Below, one piece after another: positions 1 through 5,900 of a DNA stretch of 11,244 bases. The position numbers were made by a program, and so were the translations under genes. How positions within the stretch are numbered: position 1 is the stretch's first letter; each line of letters begins with the position of its first letter. A model generated the notes under the pieces. It searched no databases. It was not told the DNA's origin and saw only the letters and a program-made list of their open reading frames with translations. This stretch comes from Acidobacteriota bacterium (GTDB lineage Bacteria; Acidobacteriota; UBA6911): positions 9,015 to 20,258 of the forward strand of contig JAHFUH010000026.1 in NCBI GenBank assembly GCA_023265215.1, given 5' to 3'.

Positions 1-97
1 GGATTTTCGATTCGTCGAGGTTGATTGAGGACTGTGCCTGGGCGGCATTTGAAATCGATAACAGCGCGGCAATAACTACAAAAAGCGTTCTCCGCAT
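1..97 (-). CDS. Exported protein, N-terminal fragment (cut by window edge)
   Basis: Only the first 32 codons are inside the window. The ATG at 97-95 is preceded by a good ribosome site (GAGGG, about 4 bases away). The reading begins MRRTLFVVIAALLSISNAAQ and continues AQSSINLDES. This is a clear Sec signal peptide: RR near the start, a hydrophobic core, and an Ala-Gln-Ala type cleavage site around residues 18-21. The mature protein therefore begins near SSINLDES and is periplasmic or outer membrane. There is too little mature sequence to name a family. The gene is co-oriented with the MFS exporter gene behind it, but a separate -10-like element lies in the gap, so it need not be in the same operon. 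Confidence 0.6.
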   Translation of the reverse strand, partial: MRRTLFVVIAALLSISNAAQAQSSINLDESKI

Positions 98-125
98 AAC
101 ACCCTCTGTTTAAAGTTGCTGGCTT

Positions 126-131
126 ATTATA
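126..131 (-). promoter_or_regulatory. Candidate -10 element for the truncated exported gene
   Basis: On the minus strand this hexamer is a perfect TATAAT, within TGATATATAATAAG. It lies about 29 bases before the ATG at 97, which leaves a short leader with the ribosome site. No good -35 is seen 16-18 bases upstream; an extended -10 reading (TG-A-TATATA) is possible. It is a candidate from sequence only. Confidence 0.35.
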
Positions 132-189
132 TATCAGATGTTTAGTGGGGCTTAATGGCTCAGCGTTTTTGGAAAATAACTCAAAGATT

Positions 190-1362
190 CTAAGACTCAA
201 AAGCGCCGGCGGCCTGTCGGGCGGAGGAACTGCGGACCATCGAGGCAAAGAGAATGACGCCGGCCGTCATGCAAACGGCAGCTGCATAGAATGCAGATTC
301 AAGACCAAGCCAATCCGCAATGCTCCCCAGTATCACGGGCCCGACTCCGTTGCCCACGTGCATGGCCATCATAAACATCGTCATGGAAGTGCCCATCCCA
401 AAGACGCGACCTTCGTGGACAACATAAGCATTGGATGCAGGTATTCCAACTGCCTGACCGAGCGTTATGCAGATGTAGGCAGTGAGCAGCGTCCAGAATG
501 CACCCGACAACGGCAGGAGAGCTACGGCAATTATAGAGGCAATCCCGCCCCATATCACCATGGAACGGCGGTTCCATCTGTCTGCCAGACGACCGGTATA
601 GGATTGAACAACCGAAATGGGGCTTCGGGCCGCAAGCAGAATCCCGATGAGGCTTGCGCTTAATCCAAGCTTCAGGCCGGCAAAAAGAGGTACGAAAGCC
701 ATAAGACTTGAAGTGCCGATCCCGGCTGTCATTCGGTAGCTGAGGACACCACGCATAATTGTGCTCTTCAAGGGAGCAAAGAACGCCCTATTCTCGCGCG
801 TCGCGACCTTGCGCGGCATCTCCCTTAAAAAAATAAGAGTGGCAATAAGGGCGAGAACATTCAAAACAATCATGAACAGGAAGGCCGCTTGAATACTGAA
901 TGCGTCCGTTATAACACCGCCGACAAGAGGGCCGGCTCCCATCCCGGCGAAGAGAACGGCATTGAAATAACCCATCCACTTTCCTTCACTCCCCTCCGGT
1001 GTAATGTCCCCCAAATACGCCTGGGCAATGGGGAGATGAGCCGACGCCCCCAAACCTTGAACGAGGCGCCACAGAATGAGCTGTATCGGATTTCTGGCGA
1101 ACATCAATCCAACGGTCGAACCGGCAAGTATGGCGAGACCGCTGCTGAGGAATGCTTTCCGCCCAAGGCGGTCCGAGAGCCGCCCTACAAATAGCAGCGT
1201 GCCGATACCCGTGATGTTGAAGCCTGCCTGAATCAAACCCACTTGCAGTTTGGATGCTCCCAGGGTATTTGCGTATATGGGAAGGAACGGACTGACAATT
1301 CCCATTCCCAACATAGAGATGAACATACTTGCGACAAGTACGGCAAAAGCTTTCTTATTCAT
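190..1362 (-). CDS. MFS exporter, drug-resistance (TetA-like) type
   Basis: This predicted 390-residue inner-membrane protein is a 12-helix major facilitator, probably a proton-coupled exporter of small molecules. The signature motif A between helices 2 and 3 is clear (GRLSDRLGRK, residues about 60-69). It is followed by a WRLVQGLGAS-type segment in the fourth helix and a second-half GRLADRWNRR copy of motif A. The length fits the family. The start is set at ATG 1362 (MNKKAFAVL), which leads straight into the first hydrophobic helix. The frame is open to a TTG at 1407, but neither start has a strong ribosome site. The substrate cannot be read from sequence. Proximity to arsenic genes does not by itself make it a metalloid pump. 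It is transcribed divergently from the lipoprotein gene at 1431. Confidence 0.85.
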   Translation of the reverse strand: MNKKAFAVLVASMFISMLGMGIVSPFLPIYANTLGASKLQVGLIQAGFNITGIGTLLFVGRLSDRLGRKAFLSSGLAILAGSTVGLMFARNPIQLILWRLVQGLGASAHLPIAQAYLGDITPEGSEGKWMGYFNAVLFAGMGAGPLVGGVITDAFSIQAAFLFMIVLNVLALIATLIFLREMPRKVATRENRAFFAPLKSTIMRGVLSYRMTAGIGTSSLMAFVPLFAGLKLGLSASLIGILLAARSPISVVQSYTGRLADRWNRRSMVIWGGIASIIAVALLPLSGAFWTLLTAYICITLGQAVGIPASNAYVVHEGRVFGMGTSMTMFMMAMHVGNGVGPVILGSIADWLGLESAFYAAAVCMTAGVILFASMVRSSSARQAAGAFES

Positions 1363-1374
1363 AAATTCGATGCT

Positions 1375-1403
1375 TTGAGTCCTGGAGTTATATACTAAAT
1401 AAT
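1375..1403 (+). promoter_or_regulatory. Candidate sigma70-type promoter for the lipoprotein gene
   Basis: TTGAGT (1375-1380) and AATAAT (1398-1403) are separated by 17 bases. The -10 matches consensus at five of six positions and the -35 at four. Transcription would start near 1410, just ahead of the AGAGG ribosome site at 1416-1420. It lies in the short gap shared with the divergent exporter gene. Confidence 0.45.
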
Positions 1404-1430
1404 TCAAAGTCTCAAAGAGGAATGGGATCT

Positions 1431-2396
1431 ATGAAAAGGTTATGTGTTTTTCTGTGCCTAATTTTGCTGTCGAGCTGCACATCCTTGAGGCCCGGAGCGC
1501 CTGCCCGGTCTGTCAAAATGGATAAAGCAGCGGCAGAAAAATTTTTCAAAGAGATTGAAAAGGATCGCGCGGACACCAAGGATTGGCTTCACAGCAGTCC
1601 CACGTCATACCTCGCCGCGGTCGAACGTATTGAGTTTGGTGAGAAGAAGACACTGACCGTAGGGCGAGCTGCCGACAATGACCTGCAGCTGTCCGCAGCC
1701 GACATCGAACCTCATCATCTTCACGTTACGGTAGAAGGCGACCGTTTTCGAGTCGAGTGCATCGACGCCGGAGCGCAATTCAAAATAAAAGAGGCAACAA
1801 AACGGGAAGCGACTCTTGATCCGGCGTACATCCGGGTTGGTCATTTTACGCTGCGTCTTTCCCATCAGCGATTCCCTGCCATTATTGTCTTTGATCCTCA
1901 GAGCCCGCACTTCCAGCAATTCAAAGGACTGGATTATTTTCCCATCGATTTTTCCTATCGTTACGAGCTTCCTCTGAAGCTATATCCGAAACCGGAGAAA
2001 ATCATCATCGGCTCAACCCGCGGCAATCAGCGAAGCGCTGAGCGTATCGGCTGGGTGGATTTTTTTGTCGGAGATACTCCATGCCGGCTCGAAGCGACGC
2101 GGCTGCTCGAGCCCGGAGCCGGGGAAGATGTGGAAATATTTTTCCAGGACGTAACAAGCGGAAAGAAAACCTATCCGCTTGGCCGGTATGTGGATCTAAA
2201 GAAACTCGGGAACGGAAATTACCTGCTGGATTTCAACATGGCATACAATCCCGCCTGCGCCTTCTCCGATTATTACAACTGCCCGATACCGCCTAAATCG
2301 AATATCCTGAAAGTTGCGATTCGCGCAGGCCAAATGGATTCCCACTATCATCATGCACAAAGCAAGAAGCCAGGAGCCGGAATAAGCTCTGGATAA
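1431..2396 (+). CDS. DUF1684 lipoprotein with FHA-like stretch
   Basis: This 321-residue predicted lipoprotein starts at ATG 1431. A second in-frame ATG at 1422 lies almost on top of the AGAGG ribosome site, so 1431 is preferred. The signal ends in a lipobox, LLSSC, with Cys16 as the lipidation site. The next residue is Thr, so outer-membrane sorting is plausible. Residues about 72-118 read like an FHA or FHA-like fold (TVGRAADNDLQL, then HHLHVTVEGDRFRV). The second half matches the DUF1684 pattern: DPQSPHFQQFKGLDYFPID, FQDVTSGKKTYPLGRYVDL, LDFNMAYNPACAF and CPIPP (about residues 155-290). The family has no known biochemical role. It heads a two-gene plus-strand unit, with the DsrC-like ORF starting 5 bases after its stop. 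Confidence 0.8.
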   Translation: MKRLCVFLCLILLSSCTSLRPGAPARSVKMDKAAAEKFFKEIEKDRADTKDWLHSSPTSYLAAVERIEFGEKKTLTVGRAADNDLQLSAADIEPHHLHVTVEGDRFRVECIDAGAQFKIKEATKREATLDPAYIRVGHFTLRLSHQRFPAIIVFDPQSPHFQQFKGLDYFPIDFSYRYELPLKLYPKPEKIIIGSTRGNQRSAERIGWVDFFVGDTPCRLEATRLLEPGAGEDVEIFFQDVTSGKKTYPLGRYVDLKKLGNGNYLLDFNMAYNPACAFSDYYNCPIPPKSNILKVAIRAGQMDSHYHHAQSKKPGAGISSG

Positions 2397-2401
2397 ATAC
2401 A

Positions 2402-2752
2402 ATGCCCATTGTTGAATTTGAAAAAATAATCTTTTCGGTTGATGAGGATGGATTCCTTGAGAACTTCGGCGATTGGTGTCCCGAGTGGGTGGAATATATC
2501 AGGACCGCCCAGATCATAGGTGTTCTCACCGACGAACATTGGAAACTTATTAACGTCCTCCAGGATAATTTGACGGTGCACGATTCGGCGAGCCCCCGCC
2601 TTGCGGTGAAGGCCCGCCGAAACTTGTCGGACTTTTTACTTGATCGTTTTCTTTCCCCCGAGGTGGAAATTTACACCAAACTGGAGACTTGTCTTATTCA
2701 AGTTCGCAGTCTGTTGGGCGCCGGAAAAGTCCTGTCCAATATACCCATATAA
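2402..2752 (+). CDS. DsrC/TusE-like sulfur-relay protein, C-terminus lost or replaced
   Basis: The first ~78 residues read as DsrC/TusE: FSVDEDGFLENFGDW near the start, then LTDEHWKLINVLQDN (compare LTEEHWEVINFLR), then SPRLAVKARRNLSDF aligned with the ARVLTKAxxKKLG region. DsrC carries persulfide or trisulfide sulfur between sulfur-metabolism enzymes through conserved cysteines in its C-terminal arm. Here that arm (the LFPxGPxxQACxxAGLPKPxGCV type) is absent. After about residue 79 the frame is simply the antisense of the beta-barrel gene, over 117 bases. I see no other frame that restores the DsrC end. It is likely a truncated or decaying copy, or a protein of the cysteine-less DsrC-like group. 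It begins 5 bases after the lipoprotein stop with a weak ribosome site, suggesting translational coupling. Confidence 0.6.
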   Translation: MPIVEFEKIIFSVDEDGFLENFGDWCPEWVEYIRTAQIIGVLTDEHWKLINVLQDNLTVHDSASPRLAVKARRNLSDFLLDRFLSPEVEIYTKLETCLIQVRSLLGAGKVLSNIPI

Positions 2753-3733
2753 GCGCACCGGTACTCCGATGAAATACGATGCAAGATTCGTATTCAAGGA
2801 CAAGCCCGGATTCAATGTTACAAGATATCCCGGCTGGCGGAAGCCTTCGGAGCCGGTCATGACGTTTAAACTCGGCACGCCCGCAATTTGGCTGCCCAGT
2901 GAAAAAGAGAGCCCTTTCAGCAAAGGGGCGGATACGCCGGCGTTATAAAGATAAGAATCCGGCGCGGCATTAAAACGCACATTCGCCGGCACCGCATTGG
3001 GTCCACCCGGGTTGAGCGTCGAGAGGATCGAATAGGTGTCGTTATGCTCCTTTAGGCTGAAAAGGTATAAGGCGTTTCCATACAACGCGAAATGTCGGAA
3101 CCGGTGGAAACCCTGCGCTGCAAGTCGGAGTCCTAATGCCCCGCTCCCCGGCTGTACATCAGATTTTGCGGCGCGGAGCTTGATGTCTTGCCCCAGGCCG
3201 TTGGGGTAGAGGACCTGGTAATTTGAATCCCCAGTTGGCAATCGCAAGGCGAATTGAAGTGCGAGGTTTTGTTTGGTGCTTTTCTCAGTGTTGAGAAGCC
3301 AAACGCGCCCGCCGAGCACTACGTCGCCCAAACCGTGCGTTTTCATCTCGTATCGTTTACCACCGAGGGGAAAGTTCCAGTAAGAATAAAGCCCAATTGG
3401 AACGTCCGCTGTGAAGTTTAATCTGCGGGTGAGGGCATAAGCGCCCTGGAAGTTCAACGAACCACCGCCTGTCTTTGGTCCGGTGTCCGCCGCTATCGCA
3501 GCTTGTTGGATTGAGGATTCCGTGAAGGGTTCGTAACTGGTGTAGCGATTGAAGCTTCCTTGAATCTGCCATTCGCCTTTTTCCAGATAGGGTCCAAGAA
3601 GGCCGCCGCTCATGGGGGCCACGTTCTTGGCCAAAACTCAGCCACAGCCTTGTGAAAATGCGCTCTGAGGCGCAAGCAGAGCAAAGCTGAGTGCCATCGG
3701 CATCAGCCAGCCCAAAAACTTACCTTTTGTCAT
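2636..3733 (-). CDS. Outer-membrane beta-barrel protein with in-frame TGA at codon 32
   Basis: ATG 3733 has an excellent ribosome site (AAAGGA, 7 bases away). It opens a Sec signal peptide, MTKGKFLGWLMPMALSFALL followed by APQSAFS, and then QGCG. Codon 32 (3640-3638) is TGA. The same frame continues VLAKNVAPMSGGLLGPYLEK for 333 more residues to a TAA at 2636-2638. The body alternates polar and hydrophobic residues in amphipathic strands, with GLGDVVLGGRVWLL, LQFALRLPTGDSNYQ and a terminal LQFGVNFHL strand. This is like the transporter/porin family related to the MetA-pathway barrel proteins, though that assignment is by pattern only. Translation from TTG 3634 would lack the signal and could not reach the outer membrane. 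The TGA is therefore selenocysteine, a natural nonsense mutation, or a sequence error in a TGC/TGT codon. TGA is a normal stop in hgcA and arsR here. Confidence 0.7.
3638..3640 (-). other. In-frame TGA codon inside the beta-barrel gene
   Basis: The codon falls directly after the signal peptide in the context Gln-Gly-Cys-Gly-(TGA)-Val-Leu-Ala-Lys. A Cys at this place would give a CGC motif at the mature N-terminus. A short hairpin follows on the transcript (3632-3617, stem GGCCA/TGGCC, six-base loop AGAACG). Its loop begins only about 10 bases after the TGA, shorter than usual for a bacterial SECIS element, so selenocysteine insertion is possible but weakly supported. Confidence 0.9.
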
Positions 3734-3824
3734 TAAAAAATCCTTTCTGTTTGACGGTTCCCGTTGCGCATGGCTTCCTAATCTTGCATTTAAGAAAGCA
3801 CAGGCATAAAGGATGACCGCGCAT
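3720..3824 (-). CDS. Possible 34-residue Cys-rich leader ORF upstream of the beta-barrel gene
   Basis: ATG 3824 follows AAGGAAGAG by about 9 bases and encodes a 34-residue basic peptide with four cysteines (CLCFLKC near residues 7-13, and Cys19). It ends inside the start of the barrel gene, overlapping it by 14 bases in another frame. That layout fits a leader peptide that couples or controls translation of the downstream gene. The sequence around its start (GAGTTTTTTAATATG) resembles that around the barrel start (GGATTTTTTAATG), so a small local duplication could instead explain it. There is no recognisable family. Confidence 0.2.
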   Translation of the reverse strand: MRGHPLCLCFLKCKIRKPCATGTVKQKGFFNDKR

Positions 3825-3843
3825 ATTAAAAAACTCTTCCTTC

Positions 3844-3870
3844 CGCTTTGGTTTGAACGTTGCCAAAGCG
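3844..3870. repeat. Inverted repeat upstream of the beta-barrel gene
   Basis: Perfect 8-base arms, CGCTTTGG and CCAAAGCG, are separated by 11 bases. No T-run follows on either strand, so it is more operator-like than terminator-like. It lies about 110-140 bases before the barrel start at 3733. Confidence 0.5.
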
Positions 3871-3992
3871 AACCGAAATGTGCCTATTTGAACAAAGCTC
3901 AAATGATTTGTCCAATGGAATTAGACTTTTCTAAAGGTTTTTGGGATTAGTGGAAGATGAAAGCGCCATCGCGTTGCCGGATCCCCAAAACC

Positions 3993-4012
3993 TGCGGGCG
4001 CTCCGCCCTGCA
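3993..4012 (-). terminator. Candidate terminator hairpin after hgcB
   Basis: The plus-strand sequence TGC-GGGCG-CTC-CGCCC-T-GCA folds into an eight-pair hairpin with one bulged base and a three-base loop. Read on the minus strand it lies about 75 bases past the hgcB stop and is followed by GGTTTTGGGG, a short T-run only. It is plausible as the end of the operon transcript, but the T-tract is poor. Confidence 0.35.
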
Positions 4013-4086
4013 AATTGCGCCTTGGGGCCAGGGAAACGGGTATTGTCGTTCCACCCCAACCCAATTAATAGGAAGCACTACTGCTA

Positions 4087-4377
4087 TTACGCACATCCTC
4101 CTTGAGAACAGCCGCAGCTGGGCTCAGTACCGCTAAGTTTCCCGTGAATTACAGCAGCAGCACAGCCCACTCCCGCACGTACTGTCAATGCATTTGCGGC
4201 GCAATTCTTTGCGCATGCACCACACTCCATACAGAGGTCCGAGTCCACAATATGCGCTTTGTGCTCCTGAATGCGGAACACCGAGTGAGGACACACTTCC
4301 AGGCACATACCGCAACCGCCACAGCGAGACCGATCGATTCTCAGAGTCGATACATTCCTCAAATATGTCAAACCCAT
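4087..4377 (-). CDS. hgcB: HgcB, 2x[4Fe-4S] ferredoxin of mercury methylation
   Basis: HgcB is thought to reduce the cobalamin of HgcA, and perhaps to pass Hg(II) to it, during methylmercury formation. This 96-residue protein has two cluster motifs: C19-GG-C22-GM-C25-LEV-C29-P and C49-ME-C52-GA-C55-AKN-C59. The second lacks the usual Pro after its last Cys. Downstream are the HgcB-typical GVGCAAA (Cys72) and a tail with Cys88, Cys90 and Cys95. The published model HgcB ends in a vicinal Cys pair; here the cysteines are split as CGC and a single GGCA end. ATG 4377 has an AAAGGGG ribosome site. The gene follows hgcA by 13 bases, the standard hgcAB order. The combination of motifs and position makes the call firm. 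Confidence 0.92.
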   Translation of the reverse strand: MGLTYLRNVSTLRIDRSRCGGCGMCLEVCPHSVFRIQEHKAHIVDSDLCMECGACAKNCAANALTVRAGVGCAAAVIHGKLSGTEPSCGCSQGGCA

Positions 4378-4390
4378 CGGGAAGCCCCTT

Positions 4391-5710
4391 TCAGATCCAC
4401 AACCGGAATGCCATTCTCAAAATTATTCCCAGTCCTGCAGATGCAATCATGACTGGAGCGGCGAGGCGAATCTCTTTCTGCACTCCGGAAAGAGAAGTAA
4501 ATGTTGTCGCTCCCGTAAAGTTAAAGGCCAGATATGCCGCAATTACCGGAAGCACCAGAAGATTGGAAACAGCTACCCACAGGTTTGGCCGCAGCCAGAC
4601 TATCAGAGATAGGGACCAGATTATTCCCAGAAGCCAGCCCTTCCAGACGAAAGACCTTCCGGGAATCCAGGGAAGGAGAATCTGGAATGCTATCGTTCCC
4701 ATAACGATGGCACCCAGGTATGAGAGGAGGTCTCCAAACATTTCGATGTTTATGCCGGAACCGTCCACAAACCGCATTATCAAGATCAGTCCAACGATAA
4801 CCGGCAGCCATTTTAACGCCGGAATCAATTCCATCGGGATCAGCACAATCCGGTCTCTCAGGCGAAATCGAACGCGCCGCATTTCCGGCGTCGCTTGCTT
4901 TCCGTTTGCCAGAAAAGCGGGGATATCTCTGGCATAAACAGGCCCGTAGATGATTCTGAACCCAGAACGCTTTCTGACTTCGTGGGCAGCGACTCCCGGC
5001 GCCCCGAGCTGCGGAAGGATTATTTCCCTATGGGCCACGACCGACTTTAGATCTGCATTCTCGATCTGCTGAACGACCTCGTTTGTGCCGAAGGTGCCCT
5101 TGCCGGCAGCACACCAGACATTGATCCCATAGGTATTCAGAACAAGAATCCAGGCGCTCATGCCCCCGAGTTCCTTCCGAAGCAGATCGACTGTCATTTT
5201 AAAGTTGGCGGTGACAAGCACAGGCGCGTCTTTATCCGGCTTCCCGATGCGGTATAAGCCGGGCTGAAGAGAATAATGCATGCGGCTTATGCCCCATCGG
5301 ACTCCCAGAAATCCCAATTTGTCCCGCCATGACAGGTTGGTCGTAATCTCAGGAACCTCAGCCTGATTGGTTTTGATATTTTCCAACGGCACAACCTCAG
5401 GTCCGCCGGACTTCGAACAACAACAGGATTCAGACATGAGTGCTCCTTTTAACGGCGGGTTTATTTGCTGAACACTATTGGAAACGAGCAGATGTTTGAT
5501 TTCATCTATGGAAGGGACCCGACCGGCGGCCTTGACCTGGCCATCAATAACCAGCCCCGGCATCATCAGAATTTGGAATTTCAAAATCTCCTCGATCCCG
5601 GTTACCTTTTCGATGTCGGGATTCAATCCGAGTTCCTTAACGGCCCTCTCCGTATTCGATACCAGAGTCTTGCATTTAGAGCATCCGGTTCCCAGTATTT
5701 GGATTTTCAA
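4391..5710 (-). CDS. hgcA: HgcA corrinoid methyltransferase with N-terminal TM0996-type thioredoxin-like domain
   Basis: HgcA transfers a methyl group from a corrinoid cofactor to Hg(II), making methylmercury; it is anchored in the inner membrane. In this 439-codon frame, residues about 1-78 form a TM0996/MTH895-type thioredoxin fold (GTGCSKCK with Cys10 and Cys13, then MMPGLVIDGQVKAAGRVPS). A linker with a CCC triplet (96-98) follows. The corrinoid-binding domain carries the diagnostic cap-helix motif NVWCAAGKGTFGT, whose Cys200 is the cobalt ligand. The C-terminal membrane domain has about five helices (roughly 300-432) and the conserved FNFTGATTFTSLSGVQKE. The start is TTG 5710 with a strong GGAAGGAGGG site. 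The fusion is unusual. An internal ATG at 5437 with its own AAAAGGAG site would give a free HgcA of 348 residues, close to normal HgcA size, so both products may be made. The stop is TGA. Confidence 0.93.
   Translation of the reverse strand: MKIQILGTGCSKCKTLVSNTERAVKELGLNPDIEKVTGIEEILKFQILMMPGLVIDGQVKAAGRVPSIDEIKHLLVSNSVQQINPPLKGALMSESCCCSKSGGPEVVPLENIKTNQAEVPEITTNLSWRDKLGFLGVRWGISRMHYSLQPGLYRIGKPDKDAPVLVTANFKMTVDLLRKELGGMSAWILVLNTYGINVWCAAGKGTFGTNEVVQQIENADLKSVVAHREIILPQLGAPGVAAHEVRKRSGFRIIYGPVYARDIPAFLANGKQATPEMRRVRFRLRDRIVLIPMELIPALKWLPVIVGLILIMRFVDGSGINIEMFGDLLSYLGAIVMGTIAFQILLPWIPGRSFVWKGWLLGIIWSLSLIVWLRPNLWVAVSNLLVLPVIAAYLAFNFTGATTFTSLSGVQKEIRLAAPVMIASAGLGIILRMAFRLWI
5438..5450 (-). promoter_or_regulatory. 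Internal ribosome binding site for free HgcA
   Basis: On the minus strand AAAAGGAG lies 5 bases before an in-frame ATG (5437-5435) that starts MSESCCCSK. This is as good a translation start as any in the window, and it sits exactly at the border between the thioredoxin-like domain and HgcA. It suggests the two were once separate adjacent genes whose stop codon was lost, and that free HgcA may still be made. Confidence 0.7.
5470..5710 (-). other. TM0996/MTH895-type thioredoxin-like domain region (5' part of the hgcA frame)
   Basis: As a stand-alone gene this family is about 77-80 residues, often annotated as thioredoxin family protein or redox-active disulfide protein 2, and is common beside arsenic permease genes. 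The redox pair is C10-S-K-C13. No stop separates it from hgcA: the reading passes ...HLLVSNSVQQINPPLKGAL into the HgcA start. It may supply thiol electrons or bind metal for the attached HgcA, or belong functionally to the ArsF/ArsG pair upstream. Its TTG start has GGAGG at a 5-base spacing. Confidence 0.8.
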
Positions 5711-5759
5711 GCAGCCCTCCTTCCGTTAGGAAACGGTTTTGATCTCAGGTTGGCGAATG

Positions 5760-5894
5760 CTATGTCGCCATTTTTTTGCTGGGCAAAATCGGGAAATGCC
5801 AAGTAATTCTTGCGCATGCCCTAAGCTCTGTGGGAAATTCGAATATGAACTTATCGAAGGTCAATTTGACTTTGTCATCAGGCTTGTCTGTCAT
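5760..5894 (-). CDS. Possible 44-residue ORF between arsG-like and trx::hgcA genes
   Basis: ATG 5894 lies 7 bases after the arsG-like stop and opens 44 codons (MTDKPDDKVKLTFDKF, one Cys) to a TAG. The ribosome site is poor (GGATT, about 11 bases away) and no family is recognised. It would fill most of the unusual 190-base gap inside an otherwise tight operon. The gap may simply be spacer or the remains of a lost gene. Confidence 0.2.
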   Translation of the reverse strand: MTDKPDDKVKLTFDKFIFEFPTELRACARITWHFPILPSKKMAT

Positions 5895-5900
5895 AGTTGT

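Larger units (their letters stand above)
3734..4086. other. Intergenic region between the beta-barrel gene and hgcB
   Basis: No confident gene is seen here apart from the weak leader ORF at 3720-3824. The stretch holds an 8-base inverted repeat (CGCTTTGG at 3844-3851, CCAAAGCG at 3863-3870, 11-base spacer). It also holds the short dyad CAAATGATTTG and a GC-rich hairpin at 3993-4012 close to the end of hgcB. The dyads lie upstream of the minus-strand barrel gene and could be operators. The hairpin is better placed to end the hgc transcript. Confidence 0.5.

Noticed and set aside
145..663. Plus-strand frame of 172 codons
   Set aside because: It lies opposite the MFS exporter gene, has low-complexity His/Arg/Gly-rich content, no ribosome site and no family pattern.
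4188..4937. Plus-strand frame of 249 codons opposite hgcA/hgcB
   Set aside because: The opposite strand carries well-recognised hgcA and hgcB. This frame is Arg/Ser/Thr-rich and resembles no protein family.
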